A stretch of DNA of 64,000 nucleotides from Lachnospiraceae bacterium (lineage in GTDB: Bacteria; Bacillota; Clostridia; Lachnospirales; Lachnospiraceae), in assembly GCA_902362715.1 (NCBI GenBank), contig CABIXN010000004.1, forward strand, positions 25,337 through 89,336. The letters run 5' to 3'. A program made the position numbers and the translations under genes. A model generated the notes under the pieces. The model saw only the letters and a list, made by a program, of their open reading frames with translations, had not been told where the DNA came from and searched no databases. Shown one piece after another: positions 1 to 10,124 of this stretch (the first letter of the stretch is position 1; each line of letters begins with the position of its first letter).

Positions 1-432
1 TATAATGTAATTTAAGATTATAACGACTATCTGTGCAAATATCTTTACTGCTATGCTACCAAAATCCAATTTTGTAATAAAAATGTATAGAATACATTCT
101 TCAACTAGTAATGTCGCCAATCGACCTGTAAAAAATTTTATTATTTCCTTTACCAAAAGTGCAATTGTTCTTGTACGAATATTAAAAACCCATATTTTAT
201 TCGTTATATACGCAAATAATACAGCTAAAATCCAAGACCAGAAATTAGCAATCAGCTCATTTAAGTTTAAACTAAGGTCAAAGTATGTATAGGACCCCAC
301 ACTTACTATAAATGATGCTCCACCAAAAAATAAATATAATAAAAGCTCCTTATGCATTTTATAAAATGGATAAAAACATTTTAATATTGGCAAAGACATT
401 ATTTTATCAAATATATCCCTTTTACTATCCAT
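1..432 (-). CDS. GtrA-family membrane protein (partial, 3' end outside window)
   Basis: The first 144 residues are visible; the frame runs off the window edge without a stop. The start ATG (432) overlaps the end of the upstream gene, whose TAG lies inside ATGGATAG. The sequence has four hydrophobic stretches and the GtrA hallmarks: an early FFGGASF segment, a W-S-W-I-x-A region followed by a Y-I-T-N-K-I-W-V-F motif, and a last helix ending near I-L-N-Y-I. GtrA proteins are thought to flip polyprenyl-phosphate-linked sugars. The DPM/GtrB-like glycosyltransferase two genes upstream would make such a donor, so the two probably act together to decorate the surface polymer. The family assignment is my own reading of the reverse complement. 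Confidence 0.85.
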   Translation of the reverse strand, partial: MDSKRDIFDKIMSLPILKCFYPFYKMHKELLLYLFFGGASFIVSVGSYTYFDLSLNLNELIANFWSWILAVLFAYITNKIWVFNIRTRTIALLVKEIIKFFTGRLATLLVEECILYIFITKLDFGSIAVKIFAQIVVIILNYII

Positions 433-2203
433 ATGCCTCTTCTTTCTTTAAGCCAAATATATAATATACACAAGCTATTAATACTGGAATAGCTGCCATT
501 AATGGCATTGAATATCTAATATACGCATTTACTGGAGAAGCCACACAAATTAATACATTGAAAATTAACGGTATAGTAATAACTAGAAATTTATATCGTT
601 TACTTTTCAATATAAATAATATACTTGCTAACAAAATCCAAGTATAAGTGCCACATGTCATTAAAAGAGATATTCCCGGCATATGCTGAACAAATGTTAC
701 ACATTCCATAACTTTTGTCCTTACTCCATTATTCATAATATAATTTATTTTTAATTCACCTGTATTCAAAGGTTCACCCATAATATAAAACTTAAATGCA
801 CTTAATTCCTCATATATATAGGGAGGGTAAAAATATCCAAAACAATTATTAATAGTCGCAGAAATGTAATCGCCGGGATATTGATACAACATACTTTTCC
901 AAGTATCCATATACTCTGCAAATTCCTCATCAGTAGCTTTTAAATTTGCTTTGCTTTTAACAGGATCGGATAAACACGGATTATATCTTTCAACCAATGT
1001 ATCATAATTTAACACTTTATCAATAGATCTCCGCTCATCCTCTGTTAGATCATCACCATGATATTTAACTGCTCGGGCTGTTTGCTGAAAAAATACAGAA
1101 TGAGCCTCATACGGTGCACCTTTTGTTTCAATTAAATTTGGTGTCAAAATTTGTCCATATACCATGTTAATTATTAGTATTAAAATAATACTCAAAACAA
1201 TTTTTAATTTTGATCTAAAAATGACAAATAATGTTCCTATCAAAGTAGGTAAAACAATAAATAGTCCATCTTTTCTGAAAATAATAAGTAAACAAGACAG
1301 TAAAACTATCCCGATTATTTCTTTCTTTGTGATAGCATTTTTTCTCATTACAATTTGAACTATTTTCGTAAAGAAAAGAGCAAAAAAAGCATAATATAAT
1401 GTATCTTTTCCCACTGTTTGAGCATAAGCCCCCCACATTGGCAATAAAGAGAAAAAAAGCAAAGTTAAAATAGGAAACAATTTATTAATTTTCAGACTGT
1501 TAATATATGCACTTATATATCCATATATGAATGCACACAAGACAGATTGAAATAGCACAAATAAAAACACTCCAAAATTTAGATCAATAATACTTCCTAA
1601 ACTTACAAAGCCGCCAATTAAATACGTAGTTAAAACAGGATGATGATCGGACATTGGCCAAATCCCAAAAAACATATCTAATTGATAATACCCGTCATAT
1701 GGAATACTTCCCGGATAAAAAATTATTAAATAAGGCAGCCAAGTAATAAAAATAATTAAAGCAAAAAACAGTATAGGGTATTTTAAATTAAAATTTTTCG
1801 CAAATACATATTTCTTTCTTCTTGCCAATAAGACCTTTTTTAATATAATATCCAGAATCACATAGTACAAAACGCAAAAACCCACAAATGCAATGCAACT
1901 AATGACAACTTTCGTAACATTGCCAGTTAGTAATTTCGCGCTATTTGTTAACGTATAACTCACCCCTATAAGTGTAAAAACGGAATAAATTGCTCCTAAA
2001 AATAATATTAAAAAATCAATTTTTATAAATAAAGCCCCAAAATATTTTTTGTAAATAAAATATAAAACTCCAAATATTAATAATCCTACAAAACTAATAT
2101 TATTTGCAAACTTCCCATTTTGTTGAAATAATATAGAAAGGGTACTTATATAAGCTAAAATAATACAAATAATATTAAAAACATACTTATTTTTTTGAAT
2201 CAT
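425..2203 (-). CDS. Polytopic membrane protein, DUF6020-like / GT-C glycosyltransferase-like
   Basis: A 592-residue protein with at least twelve hydrophobic segments. After several helices there is a large loop with Y-P-G-S-I-P-Y-D-G-Y-Y-Q followed by M-S-D-H-H-P-V-L-T-T, near residues 165-195. An acidic pair plus DHHP-type residues in the first big extracytoplasmic loop is typical of GT-C enzymes using lipid-linked donors, and the pattern matches what I recall of DUF6020. A second extracellular region near residues 380-480 ends before the last helices. It sits between a DPM-like GT2 and GtrA, so transfer of a flipped polyprenyl-phosphate sugar onto the polymer is the natural guess. Membrane location is clear; the reaction is inferred. 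Confidence 0.7.
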   Translation of the reverse strand: MIQKNKYVFNIICIILAYISTLSILFQQNGKFANNISFVGLLIFGVLYFIYKKYFGALFIKIDFLILFLGAIYSVFTLIGVSYTLTNSAKLLTGNVTKVVISCIAFVGFCVLYYVILDIILKKVLLARRKKYVFAKNFNLKYPILFFALIIFITWLPYLIIFYPGSIPYDGYYQLDMFFGIWPMSDHHPVLTTYLIGGFVSLGSIIDLNFGVFLFVLFQSVLCAFIYGYISAYINSLKINKLFPILTLLFFSLLPMWGAYAQTVGKDTLYYAFFALFFTKIVQIVMRKNAITKKEIIGIVLLSCLLIIFRKDGLFIVLPTLIGTLFVIFRSKLKIVLSIILILIINMVYGQILTPNLIETKGAPYEAHSVFFQQTARAVKYHGDDLTEDERRSIDKVLNYDTLVERYNPCLSDPVKSKANLKATDEEFAEYMDTWKSMLYQYPGDYISATINNCFGYFYPPYIYEELSAFKFYIMGEPLNTGELKINYIMNNGVRTKVMECVTFVQHMPGISLLMTCGTYTWILLASILFILKSKRYKFLVITIPLIFNVLICVASPVNAYIRYSMPLMAAIPVLIACVYYIFGLKKEEAYG

Positions 2204-2235
2204 GAATTATCTTTTCCTATTTCTTCCTTAAACTC

Positions 2236-3180
2236 TTATCGCATATCTTTTACATATTTAAAATTAATTGCTGTATTCTGCAATTCCTGTTCAAAATCCT
2301 GCTTATTTTTCTGATTAATAGTATTTAAAATCAGTCCTGCAAACAAAGCTTGTATCGCTGCCAGCATTGTAAAACCACTAACTATCAATGTTGGCATTTT
2401 TTCTACAACTCCCGTATTAAGAAAAGAAATAAATACCGGTAAAAAGAATCCCATACTAATTAAGAACAATATAAAGGCAACTATTGAGAAAAAATGAAAC
2501 GGTTTATAATTTTTATACAACTTTAGTATTGTTCGAAGAACCTTTATGCCATCTGTATATGTGTTTAATTTAGATTCACTTCCTTCTGGCCTATCTCTAT
2601 ATTCAATAACAACATTTTCTACAAACATATTTTTATCTACTGCATGTATGCTCATTTCTGTCTCGATCTCAAAGCCCTTGGATAATACTGGAAATGTTTT
2701 AACAAATTGATAACTAAACGCTCTATAACCTGTCATAATATCCTTTATATTACTTTTGAATAACCGATTAATCGTTTTTCTAACTAAATTGTTCCCAAGA
2801 TTATGAAAAGGTCTCTTATTTTCTTCAAAATATGTGGAGGATAATCTATCCCCCACCACCATATCCACATTCTTTGTAATTACTTTATTAACCATCTCAA
2901 CCGAAAACTCTGCTGGATAAGTATCATCTCCATCCGTCATTATATAACATTCTGCATCTATATCCCTAAACATTCTTCGAATAACATTTCCTTTTCCTTG
3001 TTGGTATTCATACTTAACAACCGCACCTGCCTCTCGTGCAATAGTATCTGTTCCATCATCAGAATTATTATCATAAACATAAATTTTTGCTTCAGGTAAT
3101 GCTTTTTTGAAATCTTTTACAACTTTTCCTATTGTTTTACTCTCATTATAGCAAGGAATCAAAACTGCTATTTTGTCCAT
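2236..3180 (-). CDS. DPM1/GtrB-like family 2 glycosyltransferase, membrane-anchored
   Basis: 314 residues. The GT-A fold starts at once with I-A-V-L-I-P-C-Y-N-E-S, followed by Y-D-N-N-S-D-D-G-T and a D-G-D-D metal-binding motif near residue 85. The catalytic domain ends near residue 225, and two hydrophobic segments follow (about 230-255 and 265-290). This is the layout of polyprenyl-phosphate sugar synthases (GtrB, dolichol-phosphate-mannose synthase-like). The product would be a polyprenyl-phosphate monosaccharide for the GtrA flippase and the GT-C-like protein immediately downstream. It is 36 bp from the UDP-galactopyranose mutase gene and cotranscribed with it. The sugar cannot be told from sequence. 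Confidence 0.85.
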   Translation of the reverse strand: MDKIAVLIPCYNESKTIGKVVKDFKKALPEAKIYVYDNNSDDGTDTIAREAGAVVKYEYQQGKGNVIRRMFRDIDAECYIMTDGDDTYPAEFSVEMVNKVITKNVDMVVGDRLSSTYFEENKRPFHNLGNNLVRKTINRLFKSNIKDIMTGYRAFSYQFVKTFPVLSKGFEIETEMSIHAVDKNMFVENVVIEYRDRPEGSESKLNTYTDGIKVLRTILKLYKNYKPFHFFSIVAFILFLISMGFFLPVFISFLNTGVVEKMPTLIVSGFTMLAAIQALFAGLILNTINQKNKQDFEQELQNTAINFKYVKDMR

Positions 3181-3216
3181 AAAATTTTCCTCTCTAAGTA
3201 ATCACTAAATTTAAAC

Positions 3217-4329
3217 CTATACCAAACTTTTTAACTCATTTTCTACCACCTTAAGTGCTGCATCTATCACTTTATCCATATCATAATATCTGTACTCGCC
3301 CAATCTGCCCCCAAAGATTATATTTCTTTCATTTTCACATAATGCTTTATATTGTTTTACAAGCTTCTCATTTTTTTCATCATTTACCGGATAATAAGGT
3401 TCGTCACCAGGTTTCCACTCACTTGGATATTCCTTAGAAATCACTGTTACTGGTTGCTTTCCATATTCAAAATGTTTATGTTCAATAATACGCGTATAAG
3501 GAACTTCTCTTTCTGTATAATTTACAACGGCATTTCCTTGATAATTTTCTATATTCAGAACTTCTGTTTCAAATTTAACTGAACGATATTCCAAAACCCC
3601 AAGTTTAAAGTCAAAGAACTCGTCCAACATCCCTGTATAAACCGTCTTTACTGCAATATCTTGATGGGTTTTCCGAAATTCAAAGTAATCAGTATTCAGG
3701 ATAACGTCAGAGCCTTCCAGCATCTTTTCTATAATTTTTGTATAACCGCCAATTGGAATTCCCTGATACCGATCATTGAAATAATTGTTATCATAAATAA
3801 AACGTAAAGGTAAACGTTTAATAATAAAGGCCGGAAGATCTTTGCAATCCCTTCCCCACTGTTTTTCTGTATAACCTTTTATTAGTTTTTGATACACGTC
3901 CCTTCCTACAAGTGATAAAGCCTGTTCTTCTAAATTTTTAGGATTCTGAATACGTAATTCTGCAATCTGATCCTGGATCTTTTGTTTTGCCTCCTGGGGC
4001 GTCTTTATCCCCCACATTTTACTAAATGTATTCATATTAAAGGGAAGATTATATAATTCATTTTTGTATACAGCAACAGGTGAATTTATATAATTATTAA
4101 ATTCTGCAAACTGTCCAACATAGTCCCATATTTTTTTATTAGAAGTATGAAAAATATGGGCACCATATTTATGAACATTAATTCCCTCTATTTCTTCACA
4201 ATAAATATTTCCTGCAATGTGATTTCTTTTTTCTACAACAAGACACTTCTTTCCTTGTTTCGTCATCTCATTTGCAAATACTGCTCCAAATGGACCTGCT
4301 CCAACAACTAAATAATCATATTTTTTCAT
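3217..4329 (-). CDS. glf: UDP-galactopyranose mutase
   Basis: Flavoenzyme interconverting UDP-galactopyranose and UDP-galactofuranose. The N-terminus Y-D-Y-L-V-V-G-A-G-P-F-G-A is the FAD-binding Rossmann motif, followed by V-V-E-K-R-N-H-I-A-G-N typical of UGM. E-K-Q-W-G-R-D near residue 155 and the C-terminal F-G-G-R-L-G-E-Y-R-Y-Y-D-M-D are signature UGM segments. The length of 370 is normal. It implies galactofuranose in the polymer made here. The start has an AGGTTTAATA leader; about 120 bp separates it from the upstream GT2 gene, with no clear terminator. Confidence 0.97.
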   Translation of the reverse strand: MKKYDYLVVGAGPFGAVFANEMTKQGKKCLVVEKRNHIAGNIYCEEIEGINVHKYGAHIFHTSNKKIWDYVGQFAEFNNYINSPVAVYKNELYNLPFNMNTFSKMWGIKTPQEAKQKIQDQIAELRIQNPKNLEEQALSLVGRDVYQKLIKGYTEKQWGRDCKDLPAFIIKRLPLRFIYDNNYFNDRYQGIPIGGYTKIIEKMLEGSDVILNTDYFEFRKTHQDIAVKTVYTGMLDEFFDFKLGVLEYRSVKFETEVLNIENYQGNAVVNYTEREVPYTRIIEHKHFEYGKQPVTVISKEYPSEWKPGDEPYYPVNDEKNEKLVKQYKALCENERNIIFGGRLGEYRYYDMDKVIDAALKVVENELKSLV

Positions 4330-4449
4330 TATTAAACCTCCAGTTATTAATTTATTTTTTGCTCTTCAAATAAATATATTTAATTTTATAATTATACACT
4401 TTTATCCTTACATAGTAAATATAGCCAAAGCGAAATATAAAGCCAGAAT

Positions 4450-5577
4450 TTATTTCTTAAATCTCCAAATTTTTTTTACTTTCCTTGGTATAGCTGTAGC
4501 TATAAGACCGACTTTATAGGACTTTGATTTATATGCCTTTTTATATTTTGTACATTCACTTCGCAATTCATCCACTTTTCTTTTTCGTTCAATACTTTTA
4601 TAAAGTAAAAATTCCGGCGCCTCATGTTTTAAAATAAAATTAAGATCTGTATAATACCAACTTTTATAAAAATAACTCTTTTCAAATTGATCTAATCTAA
4701 AATTTTGAAAACCTTCCTGCCTATATTTATCATATAACAAGCAGAACATATCATAATCTGTCTGCAAATTTAATGAATGCATAAACCCATCCACAACACG
4801 ATTAAAAAAACTTTGTTCGACCATTGCAAATTCCTTATATTCTCTCATTTTTTCATAAGTATATAAATATGATTCATATGCACAAAACACCGTTCCGGAT
4901 GCTTTTCCGCTTAAACTGTCCTTATTATTTACCCGATAAGTTATTAAGGAATTTTCTACATAAGTAATTCTTTCTGCAAGAAAAAAGGCCATTAAAGTAA
5001 AATATGTATCATTTGCCTGTTTTAAATCTTGAAACTCTAATCCATTATCTTCTATAAAACTTCTCCGATACATTTTATTCCAGGGAACATTCGTAGCAAA
5101 ATTAAACAAATATTTTGGAAGAATATTTTTATTAATAATGTCTTTATTGCCAAGCATACTTTTATTCAAATAAACATTTGTAGAAATCAGACTATCTGTC
5201 TTTTGATCATATCTCTGAGCAGAACACACACAAATATCTGCATCTTCCTGTTTTGAACGTTTATACATTATCTCTAAAGCATTATATGCAAAGCGATCAT
5301 CCGAATCCCAGAATACAACATACTCTCCAACAGCCTTTTTCAAGCCCTGATTCCTGGCAACACCCGCATATAAATTCTTCTGACTGATTAATTTTATCCT
5401 AGAATCATTTGCTTGCATCTCTGTAATAGTCTTCACAGATTCGTCGGTCGAGCCATCGTCTATACAAATTATTTCAATCTCCTCCAAACTCTGATGTATT
5501 ACATCTTTCAATGTATCTTGCAGATAAATTTGTGCATTATAAACAGGCATAATAACCGAAACTTTAACGTTATTCAT
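4450..5577 (-). CDS. Family 2 glycosyltransferase
   Basis: About 375 residues from the chosen start. A longer frame reaches 5628, but the ATG at 5577 sits directly behind GGAGGAGAAG and begins M-N-N-V-K-V-S-V-I-M-P-V-Y-N, the usual GT-A opening. Donor-site motifs D-D-G-S-T-D-E-S and F-W-D-S-D-D are present. The C-terminal tail is basic and holds S-Y-K-V-G-L-I-A-T-A-I-P-R-K, a motif shared with the GT2 at 6658-7779 and probably an amphipathic membrane contact. It acts on the cytoplasmic face in assembly of the surface polysaccharide. Donor and acceptor are unknown. Confidence 0.9.
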   Translation of the reverse strand: MNNVKVSVIMPVYNAQIYLQDTLKDVIHQSLEEIEIICIDDGSTDESVKTITEMQANDSRIKLISQKNLYAGVARNQGLKKAVGEYVVFWDSDDRFAYNALEIMYKRSKQEDADICVCSAQRYDQKTDSLISTNVYLNKSMLGNKDIINKNILPKYLFNFATNVPWNKMYRRSFIEDNGLEFQDLKQANDTYFTLMAFFLAERITYVENSLITYRVNNKDSLSGKASGTVFCAYESYLYTYEKMREYKEFAMVEQSFFNRVVDGFMHSLNLQTDYDMFCLLYDKYRQEGFQNFRLDQFEKSYFYKSWYYTDLNFILKHEAPEFLLYKSIERKRKVDELRSECTKYKKAYKSKSYKVGLIATAIPRKVKKIWRFKK

Positions 5578-5662
5578 TCTTCTCCTCCAGCCACACTTCA
5601 AAAAATATATTGTAATAGCAGAAGCCATTGCTTACGGCCCCCCGTCACAATGGCTTCTATTT

Positions 5663-6640
5663 TTAACTTCCAAAATACTCCTTAAAATCTAATTCATTTA
5701 TCTTTTTATATTTTTCAAATTCTTTTTTATTATAAAAATATTCCTCCGGCTTTCCACTTATCTCTAAATCAGAAAACCACTCATTTTTTAATTGATTATA
5801 TAATACCTCTTTCTTAGCACCATTTAACGTCTCAAGATTCCACAAACTAAAATGAAGTGCATAATTAATATAATCCTGTTTCACTTCCCAGTATACGCCA
5901 TAATCAATTAAATTAGCCTTCAGCGCTTTTAGCGCCTCATAAAAACACTGCCAGGACTTTTCTCTTGTATTTGAAAGAGAATTTGGATTATTTCTGCGCT
6001 GATGTGCCAGTATCTCATCAATTACAGTTATTCTTTTGGCTAAAACAACGGCAGAGAAAACAAACAGCATATCATTTGAGGTTCTCTGCTCCTGAAACCA
6101 TAATTCGTGATCTTTTACGAATTGAGTCTCAAATATTTTATCCCAGGCCCAGCCAACAAAAACTTTAAATATATTTCCAGTAAAGGTCCTATGGTACATC
6201 GGCTGATAACAGGGTAAATGTTCCATTCGAAGTGTCCAATTTACTTTTACAAACTGATTTAAATCCTCTCTAAACTGATCTGATCTGAATACAGCAATTT
6301 GGGCCCTATCATTCTTGGCTTGTTTATAAGCCTTTTCCAACATTTCAGGTTCAAAAAAATCATCGGAATCAAGAAACGAAAGATACTCCCCCTTAGCTCT
6401 TTTTAATCCATTATTTCTGGCAGCACCTGCACCTGCATTTTCCTGCGTTATAACAGAAACCCTTGAATCTTTCTTCTCATAATTTTTAAGTATTTCCAAA
6501 GAACGATCCTGTGAACCGTCATCAATACAGATAATCTCTATTTCTTTTAAAGTCTGATTCACAATGCTGTCCATACATTGAGCTAAATAATCTTCAACAT
6601 TATATACCGGTAAAATCACCGAAATTTTGGGATTGTCCAT
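5663..6640 (-). CDS. Family 2 glycosyltransferase
   Basis: 325 residues, starting M-D-N-P-K-I-S-V-I-L-P-V-Y-N-V-E-D-Y-L-A-Q-C-M-D. I-D-D-G-S-Q-D-R-S and F-L-D-S-D-D-F-F are the expected nucleotide- and metal-binding motifs. It is clearly paralogous to its two flanking GT2 genes (conserved V-N-Q-T-L-K-E-I-E-I-I-C-I-D-D-G-S block) but lacks their basic S-Y-K-x-G tail. The gene follows the upstream GT2 by 17 bp behind a GAGGAAG ribosome site. Specificity cannot be assigned. Confidence 0.9.
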   Translation of the reverse strand: MDNPKISVILPVYNVEDYLAQCMDSIVNQTLKEIEIICIDDGSQDRSLEILKNYEKKDSRVSVITQENAGAGAARNNGLKRAKGEYLSFLDSDDFFEPEMLEKAYKQAKNDRAQIAVFRSDQFREDLNQFVKVNWTLRMEHLPCYQPMYHRTFTGNIFKVFVGWAWDKIFETQFVKDHELWFQEQRTSNDMLFVFSAVVLAKRITVIDEILAHQRRNNPNSLSNTREKSWQCFYEALKALKANLIDYGVYWEVKQDYINYALHFSLWNLETLNGAKKEVLYNQLKNEWFSDLEISGKPEEYFYNKKEFEKYKKINELDFKEYFGS

Positions 6641-6657
6641 TTTTCTTCCTCACCAAT

Positions 6658-7779
6658 TTATGCTTTTTTCAGAGACGCTTTGATTTTTCTCGGTATACAA
6701 GTCAAAGCTCTTCCAATTTTATACGAGTTAGAATTTTTCAAACGATTTAACTCATTTAAGGTTTTCTGATAATTAAAATTTGAATTACCATCGGCAAGCC
6801 CCATTACGACTTTTCTAGTATAAAACCCTTCCGGATCTTTTACAAGAAACTGTATATTAGACCAGGCCGTCGGAGTAAACACTTCCTCCTCTAATTCATT
6901 TTTTTCCAATCCACGTTTAAATTCCTGACTAAAACGCATAACATATTCTTTACGATGCTCTTCTCCTATTCTTTTAACTGTTCCCCAATAATTATTATAT
7001 TTTTTAAACCAATATAATCCTTTAAATCTATTCCACAATTCTTCATCTCTAGATAAAATATCACGAATATGATCATATTCCACATTCATGCAGTATACTT
7101 TATCTTTATTATGTACAGAAGAATTTGGATTGTCTCTCCGATTCATATAATATGGTCTGTCCAAAATCATTGCACGCTGTGCAAAAATAAAAGTTTGAAA
7201 CCAAAATCCATTATCTTGAAATGAAGCTCCAGGCGTCTCATTATGCCGAATATTATGTTTTTCTAAAAAGTCCCTTTTATAGATTCCACTCCAAGTATTC
7301 ATTATAAATCTTAGAGCATCCGGATTTTTACTTGGATCAAATATTACATTATAATCTTCCGGATTAATAGACAAATGGTTATATGCCAACTCCATATCTC
7401 CATTATCCGAACGTTTAAATCGATAAAAATCTGCTTTTACAAAATCAAGATCATTTTCTGATGCCTTATTGTAAAGATCCTGATACATATTGATAGGCAC
7501 AAAATCATCTGGTTCCACAATCCCAATATACTGGCCTGACGCTTTATCAAGGCCAATATTCATCCCGATTCCATACCCTCCATTCTCCTTATCTATCAGT
7601 ACTATTCTGGAATCTTTCTGTGCATAGGCTTTTAATATTTCCAGGGAACCATCCGTAGACCCATCATTGATACATATGATCTCAATATCTGTTAAAGTCT
7701 GATTCACAAGACTTTCCATACATTCAACCAAATAATTCTCCACATTATATGTCGGTACAATTATAGATACTTTTGCCAT
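6658..7779 (-). CDS. Family 2 glycosyltransferase
   Basis: 373 residues with a GT-A N-terminus (V-S-I-I-V-P-T-Y-N-V-E-N-Y-L), I-N-D-G-S-T-D-G-S and I-V-E-P-D-D, the last replacing the more common DSDD. The C-terminus carries N-S-Y-K-I-G-R-A-L-T-C-I-P-R-K-I-K, the same tail motif as the GT2 at 4450-5577. It is the first glycosyltransferase after the UDP-glucose dehydrogenase gene (63 bp away), which suggests, without proof, that a uronic-acid-type donor could be used nearby. Cytoplasmic, membrane-associated. Confidence 0.9.
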   Translation of the reverse strand: MAKVSIIVPTYNVENYLVECMESLVNQTLTDIEIICINDGSTDGSLEILKAYAQKDSRIVLIDKENGGYGIGMNIGLDKASGQYIGIVEPDDFVPINMYQDLYNKASENDLDFVKADFYRFKRSDNGDMELAYNHLSINPEDYNVIFDPSKNPDALRFIMNTWSGIYKRDFLEKHNIRHNETPGASFQDNGFWFQTFIFAQRAMILDRPYYMNRRDNPNSSVHNKDKVYCMNVEYDHIRDILSRDEELWNRFKGLYWFKKYNNYWGTVKRIGEEHRKEYVMRFSQEFKRGLEKNELEEEVFTPTAWSNIQFLVKDPEGFYTRKVVMGLADGNSNFNYQKTLNELNRLKNSNSYKIGRALTCIPRKIKASLKKA

Positions 7780-7842
7780 CTTCCTTTGTTCTCCTTAATT
7801 ATATTCTCAGTAACAAACTTTGTTTGATTCTACCTGTTTTTA

Positions 7843-9027
7843 TTAATCCTTAAAATATAAATCCCTGGTATATACTTTTTCCATTATATCTTCAAGCTCC
7901 TGGCTATAACGGTTAGCGATAATCACATCACTTATTTCTTTAAATTCAGACAGACTTTTAATTACTCTGCTGTTAAAAAATAAATTTTCCTTCATAGTTG
8001 GTTCATAGATCACTACCTCAACACCATGCGCTTTTATCCTTTTCATGACCCCCTGAATGGAAGACTGCCTGAAATTATCTGAATTTGATTTCATCGTCAG
8101 CCGATAAACTCCGACAATTTTAGGATTTCTTTCAAGAATTCTCTCAGCAATAAAATCTTTTCTGGTACGGTTCGCATCCACAATAGCACCTATTATATTA
8201 TTAGGAACATCTTCATAATTAGCTAAAAGCTGTTTTGTATCCTTTGGAAGACAATAACCACCATACCCAAAAGAAGGGTTATTATAGTGATTTCCAATTC
8301 TAGGATCTAGACCAATTCCATCTATAATCTCTTTCGTATTTAATCCCTTCAGTTCCGCATAAGAATCTAATTCATTAAAAAACGATACTCTCAATGCCAG
8401 ATAAGTATTGGCAAATAATTTTACCGCTTCAGCCTCAGTAGGATTCGTATATAAAACATCAATATTTTCCTTAACTGCTCCCTGCTGCAAAAGCCCGGCA
8501 AAAATATGCGCTGCTTCCCTCATTTTTTTATTATCCTGCTGTGCTCCAACAATAATTCGAGACGGGTAAAGATTATCGTACAAGGCTCTCCCCTCCCGTA
8601 AAAATTCGGGTGAAAAAATAATATTCTCCGACTGGTATCTTTCTTGAATCGAAACAGTATACCCGACTGGTACTGTTGATTTAATTACAATAACAGCATT
8701 TTTATTTACTTTTAATACCTGTTCAACAGCATTCTCCACAGATGATGTATCAAAAAAATTTTTCTTTTCATCATAATTTGTCGGTGTAGAAATGATTACA
8801 TAATCCGCATTTTTATATGCCATATCACCATCTAAAGTAGCTGTCAGATCTAATTCCCTCTCGGCAAGATATTCTTCAATTTCCTTGTCAACAATAGGCG
8901 ATATTTTTTTATTAATCATCTCAACTTTTTCAGGTATAATATCCACTGCATATACTTTGTTATGTTGTGCAAGTAAAATAGCATTTGATAACCCTACATA
9001 ACCAGTTCCTGCTACTGCTATAATCAT
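7843..9027 (-). CDS. ugd: UDP-glucose 6-dehydrogenase
   Basis: Oxidises UDP-glucose to UDP-glucuronate with two NAD+. The 394 residues begin with the NAD-binding [20 protein letters not shown] and E-F-L-R-E-G-R-A are family blocks, and the catalytic cysteine lies in [11 protein letters not shown] near residue 255. The ATG (9027) overlaps the stop of the upstream SDR gene by 4 bp, so they are translationally coupled. It implies a uronic acid, or a sugar derived from one, in the surface polymer. Confidence 0.95.
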   Translation of the reverse strand: MIIAVAGTGYVGLSNAILLAQHNKVYAVDIIPEKVEMINKKISPIVDKEIEEYLAERELDLTATLDGDMAYKNADYVIISTPTNYDEKKNFFDTSSVENAVEQVLKVNKNAVIVIKSTVPVGYTVSIQERYQSENIIFSPEFLREGRALYDNLYPSRIIVGAQQDNKKMREAAHIFAGLLQQGAVKENIDVLYTNPTEAEAVKLFANTYLALRVSFFNELDSYAELKGLNTKEIIDGIGLDPRIGNHYNNPSFGYGGYCLPKDTKQLLANYEDVPNNIIGAIVDANRTRKDFIAERILERNPKIVGVYRLTMKSNSDNFRQSSIQGVMKRIKAHGVEVVIYEPTMKENLFFNSRVIKSLSEFKEISDVIIANRYSQELEDIMEKVYTRDLYFKD

Positions 9028-10109
9028 TTTGTCTCTCCTCTTCCTACTTTTTTGTCAGCCTTAAAAATCTCTAACGTTCTGCATAACCCCCGCTTTATAT
9101 CATTCCCCGGCTTCCATCCCAGCTTCCGGATCTTTTCTCCATCCATAAGCGCTTTTGTTGCCTTTGAATAGCCAGCGGCCTCCACAGCATCAGGAAGTTC
9201 AAAAACCACCTTTGTCCCAGAGACTTCCGCTATTATTCCTGCCAGATCTTTCAGCATTATATCCGATGCGGTATCTGCAACGTTATAAGCCTCACCTGCT
9301 TTTCCATAAAAAAGCGTGTATAAAATTCCTGATACGGCATCTGCAACATAAGTATAAGAATATAATTGAGTTCCCTCACTCTTCAGTATAATATTCTCTC
9401 CGGCAGCGCCTTTTTTCAAAAACTGAGAGATCGCTTTTGTGTCTGATGAAAGCATTGTGGGTCCATAGGTTCTTGCCAGTCTTGGAATTACAACATCCAA
9501 TTCTCTCTGTTTCCTATAGGCCTGGCATAAAGCCTCTCCGCACCGTTTACTCTCCGGATAACCGGCCCGAAGGGTATTACAGTTAATATAACCGCAATAA
9601 TCCTCTTTAAAGTAATCGGTATCTCCCTGATTTTCACCATATACCTCTACCGTTGAAGCAAACACAAACTTCTTGGTCTTATGCCTGCAGGCAAAATCCA
9701 GCAGATTATTGGTTCCTATAACATTTGTAGTAACTGTTCCTATGGGATCCGTGGCATATGCTACTGGATGGGTATTACTTGCAGCATGAAGAATATAATC
9801 TACTGTACGATATTTCTCATTCCCCAAAGGAAGATTAATATCATGAGCAGTAAACTCAAAAGTTTTCTGTTCCCAATAGTCTCTGAATCTTACCTCCGCC
9901 TTATGCACAGATCTGCCAAAGGCCAGTATTTTACAATTCATTCCATATTTTTGATTCCGGTACATCAGCACATCAATCAAAAAACTCCCTATCATACCTC
10001 CCGCACCTGTGATCAGAAAAGAACTGTTACTTAATCTTTCCCAGGGAAGGCTGGCTGCTGCAACGCTGCGAATATCTTCTATATATTTTTCATTCTGCAG
10101 TAAATTCAT
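9024..10109 (-). CDS. Extended SDR: NAD-dependent epimerase/dehydratase family protein
   Basis: 361 residues. [11 protein letters not shown] near residue 31 is the extended-SDR glycine motif, F-A-S-T-V-E-V-Y-G holds the catalytic Ser/Thr, and Y-P-E-S-K is the YxxxK pair near residue 185. The family includes nucleotide-sugar epimerases, dehydratases and UDP-glucuronate decarboxylases. It lies 15 bp downstream of the IspD/TarI-like gene and overlaps ugd. Two roles fit: processing UDP-glucuronate from Ugd, or supplying a reduced polyol for the cytidylyltransferase in place of a TarJ-type reductase. Context does not decide between them. Confidence 0.85.
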   Translation of the reverse strand: MNLLQNEKYIEDIRSVAAASLPWERLSNSSFLITGAGGMIGSFLIDVLMYRNQKYGMNCKILAFGRSVHKAEVRFRDYWEQKTFEFTAHDINLPLGNEKYRTVDYILHAASNTHPVAYATDPIGTVTTNVIGTNNLLDFACRHKTKKFVFASTVEVYGENQGDTDYFKEDYCGYINCNTLRAGYPESKRCGEALCQAYRKQRELDVVIPRLARTYGPTMLSSDTKAISQFLKKGAAGENIILKSEGTQLYSYTYVADAVSGILYTLFYGKAGEAYNVADTASDIMLKDLAGIIAEVSGTKVVFELPDAVEAAGYSKATKALMDGEKIRKLGWKPGNDIKRGLCRTLEIFKADKKVGRGETK

Positions 10110-10124
10110 TTTATCTCTCCCAGC

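Noticed and set aside
53..292. Plus-strand 79-codon frame at the window start
   Set aside because: The minus strand in the same place encodes a clear GtrA-family protein; the plus frame has no ribosome site and is a shadow.
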